20,322 bases of DNA from an uncultured Peptostreptococcus sp. (GTDB lineage Bacteria; Bacillota; Clostridia; Peptostreptococcales; Peptostreptococcaceae): NCBI GenBank assembly GCA_900759325.1, contig CAAEUW010000032.1, forward strand, positions 1-20,322, in the 5' to 3' direction. The notes beneath the pieces were generated by a model, which saw nothing but the letters and a program-made list of their open reading frames with translations, had not been told where the DNA came from and ran no database searches. Position numbers and translations under genes: made by a program. Shown piece after piece: positions 14,876 to 20,322 of the stretch. The first letter of the stretch is position 1. Each line of letters starts with the position of its first letter.

Positions 14876-14906
14876 GCTTAAGCCTACTCCCATATTGTGA
14901 TTTTTT
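14861..14906 (+). terminator. Terminator overlapping the stop codon of the 13844 gene
   Basis: A perfect 38-base palindrome starting ACAATATGGGAGTAGGC (14861-14898) followed by a six-T run at 14901-14906. The stop codon TAG (14873-14875) lies inside its left arm. A second, degraded copy of the left arm is found at 19925-19942. Confidence 0.9.
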
Positions 14907-14985
14907 CAATTTTAATGTCTACTTTGGAATAAGATCAATCCTATCCAAAGTATCTTTTGTGTTTAAATAGACTATGTCGGATATA

Positions 14986-15618
14986 TTATTTATAAGTAGT
15001 TATTATAAGAGAATTATCAACATACTCTCCTAAAAATATATCACTATAATTATCTACACCCTGTTTTTTAATTTCTTCACTTATCCAGGCCTCGTCCTTA
15101 CCTATTACTTCAAGGATGTCGTACTGTAGCTGCCCATCTGTAATGATTGGGAACTTAGGATTTTCTTCTCCAGCCTTTATTATAATTAGCTGGCCATTCT
15201 GCTCAACAACTGCCCTCTTTACAAGATTTGTTGAGTATATGCCATTTGTACGAAGCTTAAAGGCTACATCATGTGCCGACAAACCTGCCCTCCTGCAGTT
15301 TTCAATATCTATTTTACCCTGGTCTATTATTATCAAAGCCTTGCCATCTATTAGCTGTTTAGCTTTTACACTATTTTTCTTTATCCACTTTAGGGCTAGA
15401 ACAAGGGCACACCATATACATAGGATTGCTATAAAATCAGGTATTTTAACACTATTATTGTAGATAACACCACCAATGATTCCACCGAGTACATAGTTTA
15501 CAATCTGATCACTGGCAGATGATGGAGCTAAATTACCTTTACCTGATATGTTTATTATTATAACCATGACAAAAAAGCCGATTAATAGCTTGATTGCTAC
15601 TAGTAAAAATGCGTTCAT
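14986..15618 (-). CDS. DUF421 (YetF-like) membrane protein, 210 aa
   Basis: Three hydrophobic segments (about residues 4-24, 39-53 and 60-77) are followed by a soluble two-part domain. Characteristic DUF421 segments are GKGNLAPSSASDQIVNYVLG, IDGKALIIIDQGKI, CRRAGLSAHDVAFKLRTNGI and KRAVVEQNGQLIII. The family is known from Bacillus YetF/YdfR-type proteins, whose C-terminal region faces the cytoplasm; the biochemical role is not established. A strong promoter (TTGATA-N17-TATAAT) lies 41 bases upstream and AGAGGAG precedes the ATG. It begins the block that separates the intact membrane-protein gene from its degraded copy. Confidence 0.88.
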   Translation of the reverse strand: MNAFLLVAIKLLIGFFVMVIIINISGKGNLAPSSASDQIVNYVLGGIIGGVIYNNSVKIPDFIAILCIWCALVLALKWIKKNSVKAKQLIDGKALIIIDQGKIDIENCRRAGLSAHDVAFKLRTNGIYSTNLVKRAVVEQNGQLIIIKAGEENPKFPIITDGQLQYDILEVIGKDEAWISEEIKKQGVDNYSDIFLGEYVDNSLIITTYK

Positions 15619-15658
15619 AAAGTTTCTCCTCTCTTAATCATTTCAATTCAATTACTGT

Positions 15659-15687
15659 ATTATATAGCCAATACATAATATTATCAA
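15659..15687 (-). promoter_or_regulatory. Strong promoter of the DUF421 gene
   Basis: On the minus strand TTGATA (15682-15687), a 17-base spacer and a perfect TATAAT (15659-15664). It is 41 bases from the start codon, so no further regulatory leader fits. Confidence 0.75.
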
Positions 15688-15760
15688 TACAAATATTATA
15701 TTTTCTATAAAATATTTTTTCACAAATAATATGAAAAAAGAGAAACATATCATTGACTCG

Positions 15761-15850
15761 ATGTAGACTACATTACTGACATAGAAATTATGAAGCCTCA
15801 TTCGCCTATTCCCTTTCACTTTCGCCTAATTACAGTATATTTTTAGGCGA
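15761..15850. repeat. Short palindrome and TCGCCTA repeats in the gap before the DUF421 gene
   Basis: The 281-base gap between two genes holds ATGTAG-A-CTACAT (15761-15773), two direct copies of TTCGCCTA exactly 20 bases apart (15801-15808 and 15821-15828), and an inverted TTAGGCGA (15843-15850) that pairs with the second copy. I see no gene here. Two helical-turn spacing suggests an operator, but which gene it serves is unclear. Confidence 0.45.
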
Positions 15851-15899
15851 TTGTTAAGCTCTTAGACAATTGCTTTAGTATGATTACCTTTCATTACTT

Positions 15900-16304
15900 T
15901 TAATTATCAGATAAAAAATACAAGGCCTGGTCTCGGATTTCCTTGCTATAGGTCTCACTTTGTGAAATTTCTTTCATCAAACTCAAATAATTTTCTGGAT
16001 TGTCCGTACCATTTATTAGCCTATTCAACATCCATATCGTATGCAGACTAGGCATCCTTTTTAAGGAAGCAAGAAGTTCTTCTTCATAGCCCTTTTTATA
16101 AAATCTTTCAACAAAGTGTACTATTCCACCCGGACTTCCAAAATCTGTAAGAGGGTGTCTTTCCATAAGTTCAAGTAGTGGCTTAACTGTTTCTAACTGA
16201 TTATAGTTGTTTTCTATCTCCTCCATGTATTCATCTAGGACGGCTTCAAAATCACTGCCTATACTAACTTCAATTTTCTTAATTATTATATTTAGTCCAT
16301 CCAT
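15900..16304 (-). CDS. Small helical protein, possible immunity-type protein, 134 aa
   Basis: A short, acidic, helical cytoplasmic protein. Its middle segment (HPLTDFGSPGGIVHFVERFY, residues about 50-69) and the following LHTIWMLNRLINGTDN recall small proteins found as immunity partners of polymorphic toxins; I cannot name the family with certainty. No signal peptide or membrane segment is present. The ATG has GGAG about ten bases upstream. It lies 91 bases after another small protein of the same strand, in a region of accessory genes. No toxin gene is next to it, so if it is an immunity protein it is an orphan. Confidence 0.6.
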   Translation of the reverse strand: MDGLNIIIKKIEVSIGSDFEAVLDEYMEEIENNYNQLETVKPLLELMERHPLTDFGSPGGIVHFVERFYKKGYEEELLASLKRMPSLHTIWMLNRLINGTDNPENYLSLMKEISQSETYSKEIRDQALYFLSDN

Positions 16305-16395
16305 AATTATTTATCTCCACTAATAATATATCCTATCTAACACACCTATTAAATATCAACCCCATATGAGTTACTAAAATTTAAAATGTACAAAA

Positions 16396-16857
16396 CTAGA
16401 TATTTTCAAATTTCACCCAATCATTAACTGATTCGATTACTGGTACCCAGGAATCTATTTCAAAGGACTCCTGTATATAGGGTTCAGAATATCCATCAAC
16501 TATTAGTATGCCCTTGCATATAAGATGAGCCCTATTATCCCTTATTTCAAGCACTTCTAGGTCATATGAAACCATTGGTTCAGACTCATAAAGATAAAAA
16601 GTGTCCTCTCTATCATCACATTCTTCTATTGTAGCTACCCTGAATTTTTCCCCGACCAAATCTCCTATTGAATTTTTATCAGTAGTGATTGGATTGATAC
16701 AAATTGCAGGGCTTAGTATATCATCACCAAAATTTCCGTTTTTAAAACCAATATCCACTGACCAGGAGCTAGAATTATTTTCCTTAAGAAACATAAGGCA
16801 GGTCTGTCTATTTAATAAATTTTCCTCAAATAAAAACTTGTCTCCTATTTTTAGCAT
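16396..16857 (-). CDS. Small beta-rich hypothetical protein, 153 aa
   Basis: Unrecognised. The sequence has short alternating strands and several acidic patches (IEECDDREDTFYLYESE) and a conserved-looking end (DSWVPVIESVNDWVKFENI); it should be cytoplasmic. AAGGAG lies six bases before the ATG. It comes just after a decayed methyltransferase fragment and before the putative immunity protein, all on the minus strand. Its size and context fit a second orphan immunity-type gene, but that is only inference. Confidence 0.55.
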   Translation of the reverse strand: MLKIGDKFLFEENLLNRQTCLMFLKENNSSSWSVDIGFKNGNFGDDILSPAICINPITTDKNSIGDLVGEKFRVATIEECDDREDTFYLYESEPMVSYDLEVLEIRDNRAHLICKGILIVDGYSEPYIQESFEIDSWVPVIESVNDWVKFENI

Positions 16858-16899
16858 TTTTTATCTCCTTATAGTCTTTTCAACTTATCAATTATGCTT

Positions 16900-17041
16900 T
16901 TACTCACTCGGTTTAACCCTTGGCAACAAGGCCACACTTTCACAATGAAACGATTGAACACCAAGTATGTCAAATAGTTACGTTCGTATGTGGGAACATA
17001 TCGACTAAACTATTTAACGATAGCATAAGGTTATCGTTAAA
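16900..17041 (-). pseudogene. Frame-broken fragment resembling the C-terminus of an RlmD/TrmA-type RNA methyltransferase
   Basis: Minus-strand frames here read LNSLVDMFPHT (about 16988-17019) and, in another frame, FHCESVALLPRVKPSE ending in a stop at 16900-16902. The pair VDMFPHT and H-x-E-x-VALL are the closing motifs of the 23S rRNA uracil-5-methyltransferase family, where they are normally adjacent in one frame. Here they are separated by about 19 codons and a stop. Only this end is recognisable; nothing upstream matches. The call rests on two short motifs. Confidence 0.35.
17013..17041. repeat. Hairpin downstream of the DUF4143 ATPase gene
   Basis: Perfect ten-base arms TTTAACGATA and TATCGTTAAA around nine bases. 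It lies 74 bases after the ATPase stop codon. The T run on the minus strand is poor, so its role as a terminator is doubtful; it also sits within the decayed methyltransferase fragment. Confidence 0.45.
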
Positions 17042-17114
17042 AAGTATCAGTTTGGCAAACTGGGACCTGTATATGTACCTACGGGATTTTCTTTTCTCAG
17101 TACATCTTCCGATT

Positions 17115-18455
17115 CTATAGAAACGGCACCATATACACAGGGATATAATTAATGCCATTTTCCCACTTATAATCCTTCGTATGAACAACGTATTTATCGC
17201 TTATGCGGCTACTGAATTTTCTACAAAAATCGTCCAGCGATTTATGATTTCTATAGTTTCCTGACTTAACTTCCACCGGACATATTTTATCACCTGTTGA
17301 TATTAGAAAGTCGATTTCATACAAATGATTTGAAGTTTCACTCCCCATTGTATAATAAAAAAGTTTATGTCCTTTAGCAGTTAGCATCTGAGCGACTGCA
17401 TTCTCATATACATACCCCAGATTTGCCTCTAGTTTATTAGAAAGTAGTTTATTATAGATTACATTTTCAGTGTACTTCTTATCTCTGAAAGCAAGAGTCA
17501 CAAACAGTCCTACATCAGATGTAAAAAGCTTATAGCGCCCCACATCCTTCTCAAGCGACATTCCTGCACTTGGATTATTAGCATGATATGCAATAAGCAC
17601 TGTATAGGAACTCAACATATCAGGGACAAGCTCCCTCATTTGTCCTGATTTGATGCCAGCTCTAGCATTTGCCAAAACATATCTTGATGCATTACCACTA
17701 AGGCTAGCTGGAATCGCATCATAGACATCTCCCGCAAGGCCTGTCCCATCTATTTTTGTGAAATCTTCCACGTATAAATCTATAATTTCTCTTTTAGTTT
17801 CATCAACTACCTGCAGATTATTATCTGCCAAATATGTTTCAACTGCCTGAGGCATACCGCCAACAAGCACATACAGCCTAAAAATACGCATCAGACTCCT
17901 ATGCAGCGTATTACCGGCCGGTCTTTTATTTTCCATCAGAATTCGAATTGTATCTGCAGTTACTTCATCTCCGATTGCCCACAGAAATTCTTCAAAATCC
18001 ATGGGGTACATATCTATTTTATGTTCCTCGCTTGGTATGAGAATATCCTTCGTATTTTTCCTTATAGACAAAAGTGAGCCCGTCTCTATATATTTATATC
18101 TTCCGTCCTCAACAAGATACTTAATAGCCTGCCTTGCCTTAGGCAAAAGCTGTACCTCATCAAATATGATTACTGATTCCTGCTCATACAGTTTAACACC
18201 TGTCAGCTGTTGCAGTTGAAGAAAGAAAAAATCCAGACTATACATATCCTCGAATAAGCTATTGATATCTTTACTGGTACGAGCAAAATCAAGCATTATA
18301 TATGATTTGAATTCTTTACTTGCGAACTCCTCGACAATCGTTGATTTTCCGACACGTCTAGCTCCTCTTATCAAAAGTGCATACTTATCGCTTCGATTGT
18401 TTTTCCATTCAAGAATTTCATTATATATTTTCCTTTTAAAGACTGTTGTCCCCAT
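17115..18455 (-). CDS. AAA_14 ATPase with C-terminal DUF4143 nuclease-like domain, 446 aa
   Basis: Residues 1-200 are a P-loop ATPase: Walker A GARRVGKST (31-39), Walker B VIIFDEVQ (95-102), and ETGSLLS (124-130). Residues about 225-446 form DUF4143, with KLFTSDVGLF (309-318), GYVYENAVAQML, and EIDFLISTGDKICPVEVKSG, whose Asp382, Glu395 and Lys397 match the PD-(D/E)xK nuclease core. The family is widespread in anaerobes, often transferred between them, and its role is unknown. The ATG at 18455 is chosen because GAGG lies eight bases upstream. Codons such as CGA and CGT and fewer CTA and AGG differ from the shikimate genes, which supports recent transfer. It is a single-gene unit with a repeat-bearing promoter. 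Confidence 0.92.
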   Translation of the reverse strand: MGTTVFKRKIYNEILEWKNNRSDKYALLIRGARRVGKSTIVEEFASKEFKSYIMLDFARTSKDINSLFEDMYSLDFFFLQLQQLTGVKLYEQESVIIFDEVQLLPKARQAIKYLVEDGRYKYIETGSLLSIRKNTKDILIPSEEHKIDMYPMDFEEFLWAIGDEVTADTIRILMENKRPAGNTLHRSLMRIFRLYVLVGGMPQAVETYLADNNLQVVDETKREIIDLYVEDFTKIDGTGLAGDVYDAIPASLSGNASRYVLANARAGIKSGQMRELVPDMLSSYTVLIAYHANNPSAGMSLEKDVGRYKLFTSDVGLFVTLAFRDKKYTENVIYNKLLSNKLEANLGYVYENAVAQMLTAKGHKLFYYTMGSETSNHLYEIDFLISTGDKICPVEVKSGNYRNHKSLDDFCRKFSSRISDKYVVHTKDYKWENGINYIPVYMVPFL

Positions 18456-18476
18456 GTACATCACCTCACTATAATG

Positions 18477-18505
18477 ATTTTACCCCAAATCCCCGTTTAT
18501 GTAAA
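18477..18505 (-). promoter_or_regulatory. Promoter of the DUF4143 ATPase gene
   Basis: On the minus strand TTTACA (18500-18505), 17 bases, then TAAAAT (18477-18482). The spacer contains one copy of the GGGGATTT repeat, so a protein bound to it would cover the promoter. Confidence 0.65.
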
Positions 18506-18560
18506 GCTCAATATGCCTTAAATCCCCATTTTAATATTTTTGAATTTTCCTCAAATCCCT
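18487..18560. repeat. Three AAATCCC(C/T) repeats at exact 33-base intervals
   Basis: AAATCCCC at 18487-18494 and 18520-18527, and AAATCCCT at 18553-18560. The intervals are both exactly 33 bases, about three helical turns, so all three face the same side of the DNA. The first copy lies between the -35 and -10 boxes of the ATPase gene. This looks like a multi-site operator. Confidence 0.6.
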
Positions 18561-18569
18561 ATTCAACAG

Positions 18570-18836
18570 TCATGCTTTTGTGACATCTGCCTTTCTAAAA
18601 AAACAGGTCATATAGTCATATTTTAATGAGTTAACCACATACTTTCTAAGCTTTTTAAGGGTTTTTATACTCTTCCTAAAACACATCGGTATTTTATCAG
18701 TCCTAGTATTTAGAATGTCTTCAAGCATAGCTACATCATTATTAGACTTATAGCTATGGATGTTGCCATTTTGCATTTTATACCTTTCCATAAGCATTAT
18801 CCTTGCCTTAAAATTCCTGGTTGTATAATATTTCAT
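18570..18836 (-). CDS. Small basic hypothetical protein, up to 88 aa
   Basis: Unrecognised. The frame overlaps the end of the DUF6933 gene by 29 bases. A start 15 codons later (at 18791) has AAGG nine bases upstream and is at least as likely, giving 73 residues. The product is lysine-rich with a helical middle (VAMLEDILNTRTDKIP, CFRKSIKTLKKLRKYV) and no membrane segment. Overlap with the upstream gene suggests translational coupling, but coding status is uncertain. Confidence 0.4.
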   Translation of the reverse strand: MKYYTTRNFKARIMLMERYKMQNGNIHSYKSNNDVAMLEDILNTRTDKIPMCFRKSIKTLKKLRKYVVNSLKYDYMTCFFRKADVTKA

Positions 18837-19401
18837 ATCTTTGACTCAACATCTTTTTAAATTCTTCTCCAGGTACAATATATTCTGTTTTACCATTACT
18901 CTTTTTGCCTACTATATACCTGAAGTTAAACTGTTTATTGAGCCTTATTGTATGCAGGGTTCCGTTCTCAATAAAATCATATAGCCTATATCCACCTTCT
19001 AAAAAATATCTTTCGTTATGGTTTAAAGAACCAATAACGCTTCTATCTTTTAGAGTATCAAAAAATGAAATTGGAGTTTCTTTGAAGTATCTATCTAATA
19101 GTTCAACAACTTCCAAATCATCCTCGTAAATTATTTTTAAGTAATGGGCTAGCATATTAGAAATTTCCTTCACATCTTGAACCTTAATATCAATTAGAAA
19201 TATGCTCACTTTACTGGCAAAATTCATTATTTGAAGACACTTTCTTCTATCAAAGTAAAAGATCTTCACCCCCCATTTAAAAATATCATCTTGCTCTTTA
19301 ACTAATATATTCCTTGCTAGTAATTCTAATTCATCAGTAAGTTCACTATACAATGGAATATTAAATCTATCTTTCGTCTTTTTTGTTATATACAAAATCA
19401 T
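18808..19401 (-). CDS. DUF6933 family protein, 197 aa
   Basis: The N-terminus MILYITKKTKDRFNI and the segment KWGVKIFYFDRRKCLQIMNF (residues about 42-61) match the DUF6933 pattern of a CTKK start and a later RRK followed by a hydrophobic strand. The C-terminal 60 residues, ending in NFRYIVGKKSNGKTEYIVPG and beyond, appear to be an extension. Function is unknown. A GGAGGT site precedes the ATG by eight bases. It lies 36 bases after a damaged small gene and overlaps the next small frame, so the three may once have formed one cassette. Confidence 0.65.
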   Translation of the reverse strand: MILYITKKTKDRFNIPLYSELTDELELLARNILVKEQDDIFKWGVKIFYFDRRKCLQIMNFASKVSIFLIDIKVQDVKEISNMLAHYLKIIYEDDLEVVELLDRYFKETPISFFDTLKDRSVIGSLNHNERYFLEGGYRLYDFIENGTLHTIRLNKQFNFRYIVGKKSNGKTEYIVPGEEFKKMLSQRYEILYNQEF

Positions 19402-19437
19402 ACTAAATACCTCCGTCTACCATATTATATTCACTTA

Positions 19438-19636
19438 CTACTCCCCCACATTTATAGCTTCATTTAGTTCTTTTTCATATTCTTTAAGAACAGCGATAAT
19501 CTTATCAAATGGTATCTTTTCTCCAAATAGCATATTTTTCATATTGTCATAATACTTTGAAAAAATTTCTAATCCTTCCTGTGAAGGTATTAACTTTAAT
19601 CTTCCTGCCAATATATCATCCAAGTAACTTACTCAT
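19438..19636 (-). pseudogene. Small gene with apparent four-base frameshift at its start
   Basis: The frame DDILAGRLKLIPSQEGLEIF continues for 60 residues but its only in-frame start is a TTG without a ribosome binding site. An ATG at 19634-19636 with AGGAG seven bases upstream reads MSKLLG and stops. Removing four bases from ATGAGTAAGTTAC gives an in-frame MSYLDDILAG. A four-base duplication of AGTA is the simplest reading. Family not recognised. Confidence 0.5.
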
Positions 19637-19822
19637 TGGAAACTCCTGTATTTTTTCTAAAACTTCCTGTATCCAAAAGGGAAGTTTTAAAGTATCTTTT
19701 TTAAAGTCTTCCTTGATTCCTTTTGCAAATATAGCAAGTTTTTTTATATGTTCTTCACTTATGTTATCTTTGCCCAACGCTTTAATTGACTGTATTAGAG
19801 TAGATAATTCCTTTTTTTTGTC
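19616..19822 (-). pseudogene. 5'-truncated small gene at the rearrangement junction
   Basis: A minus-strand frame of 68 codons (helical, with KALGKDNISEEHIKKLAIF and KLPFWIQEVLEKIQEF) has good coding character but begins directly after a TAA at 19823-19825, with no start codon until near its end. The upstream end coincides with the start of the foreign membrane-protein remnant, so the gene's beginning has been replaced. The last codons overlap the following damaged gene. Family not recognised. Confidence 0.5.
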
Positions 19823-19961
19823 TTAAATTACAGACATCTGGATATGACTTATGGATAGCCTACCGTATTGAAGCTAATTTTAATTCGGACTATTCGCCTG
19901 ATCGATATGGCGTTAGGTCCAACATACAATATGGGAGTAGGCATTATATATACGCTCCCAT
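19820..19961 (+). pseudogene. Degenerate duplicate of the 3' end and terminator of the 13844-14875 gene
   Basis: Bases 19820-19942 align with 14754-14877 at roughly three quarters identity, and the last 24 bases of this alignment are identical. Translated, the copy reads QTSGYDLWIAYRIEANFNSD against QTHGYSLWKSYRIEVKYNSD (20 residues each). A one-base deletion near 19901 shifts the frame before the end. Only about 36 codons remain, and no upstream part is seen. The copy also keeps a shorter version of the terminator stem (ATGGGAG 19931-19937 with CTCCCAT 19955-19961). Confidence 0.85.
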
Positions 19962-20022
19962 TTATAATACATTCCAATTTTTTATATTTTTCTAATTAGA
20001 CATATATATTATTCTGCTTACT

Positions 20023-20322
20023 TTACTCATCTAAAATAGATAAATATAAATCTAGTCTCTGATTCAAATATTTTGCAAACATATCTGCCATTGCTGATAT
20101 ATTGTGCTTTACATGATATTCATCAAATGCTTCGTAATATTTCAACCTATCAGTAAATTTAATATCAATCGGTGGATATCCTGCCTTCATAAGTTCTAAA
20201 TTTACCAATAATCTTCCAGTCCTTCCGTTTCCATCAGGCGATACCACATTGAGACCCCGCAAGAAAACGATAGTTAATTTCCACTCTTTGCTTACGATCT
20301 TTGCCGGTTCCCTCTGCCTGAT
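20023..20322 (-). CDS. C-terminal part of a Fic family protein, running off the window
   Basis: The frame is open to the window edge (99 codons, no start needed). Residues GNGRTGRLLVNLELMKAGYP are the second half of the Fic active-site motif HPFxDGNGRxxR, followed by KYYEAFDEYHV, as in AMP-transferring Fic proteins. The first half does not match: the position of the catalytic histidine holds valine (NVVSPDGNGR), and the preceding 30 residues do not look like Fic. Either the gene is inactivated by an insertion or rearrangement at about 20235, or this is a divergent, catalytically dead member. The former is more likely given the decayed neighbourhood. Confidence 0.7.
   Translation of the reverse strand: MRQREPAKIVSKEWKLTIVFLRGLNVVSPDGNGRTGRLLVNLELMKAGYPPIDIKFTDRLKYYEAFDEYHVKHNISAMADMFAKYLNQRLDLYLSILDE

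Noticed and set aside
15116..15463. 115-codon plus-strand frame opposite the DUF421 gene
   Set aside because: Antisense to a recognised conserved family, with no start signal; a shadow frame.
16970..17188. 72-codon minus-strand frame overlapping the end of the DUF4143 gene
   Set aside because: It shares its upstream part with the ATPase gene in another frame, has no ribosome binding site, and its only recognisable piece (VDMFPHT) is better explained as a decayed methyltransferase fragment.
18487..18560. CRISPR-like array
   Set aside because: The conserved unit is only 8 bases with varied sequence between copies; there are no longer repeats, and no cas genes.

Overview
The window looks like chromosome of a low-GC anaerobic Firmicute, plausibly a Tissierellia or Clostridia-type Gram-positive coccus. 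The evidence is a class A-type sortase, A/T-rich intergenic DNA with strong AAGGAGG-type ribosome binding sites, Ile-ATA, Leu-CTA and Arg-AGG codons throughout the core genes, and an anaerobe's oxygen and nitrosative-stress toolkit. I could not fix the genus from sequence alone. Most genes are on the minus strand.

Region 1 (184-5766, minus strand) is a compact five-gene operon with gaps of 1-35 bases: aroF (DAHP synthase), a fused aroB-aroE gene (3-dehydroquinate synthase joined to shikimate dehydrogenase), a DUF5685 protein, a MATE transporter and a sortase. It ends at a strong terminator (95-137). An extended -10 promoter precedes aroF. Divergent to it is bioY (6014-6565), controlled by two matching BirA-type operators with exactly 15-base spacers.

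Region 2 (6643-10698) looks like an oxygen/NO-defence cluster: the flavodiiron protein FprA with an unusual paired-stem leader, a double-cupin protein, a DUF1858 protein, a DUF2249 plus carboxymuconolactone-decarboxylase-like protein, and a divergent Crp/Fnr regulator. The regulator has a perfect palindrome about 40 bases upstream of its predicted start of transcription. A Fur-like box and other palindromes lie in the shared intergenic region, and the same AAGTA-N4-TACTT motif occurs upstream of both fprA and the DUF2249 gene.

Region 3 (10774-15618) holds three small membrane or unknown proteins including a DUF6630 protein, a TM1586-type nitroreductase, a four-helix membrane protein of unknown function whose terminator overlaps its stop codon, and a DUF421 (YetF-like) membrane protein.

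Region 4 (15619-20322) is accessory and partly decayed. It has two small immunity-like proteins, a frame-broken fragment resembling the end of an RlmD/TrmA methyltransferase, and an AAA_14/DUF4143 ATPase with a foreign codon style. The ATPase promoter carries three AAATCCC repeats exactly 33 bases apart. Then come a DUF6933 protein with damaged neighbours, a degenerate copy of the 3' end and terminator of the 13844-14875 membrane-protein gene about 5 kb from the original, and a partial Fic gene whose catalytic motif has lost its histidine. This looks like a site of repeated insertion, duplication and decay next to an otherwise orderly chromosome. No tRNA, rRNA, CRISPR array or intact transposase was seen.
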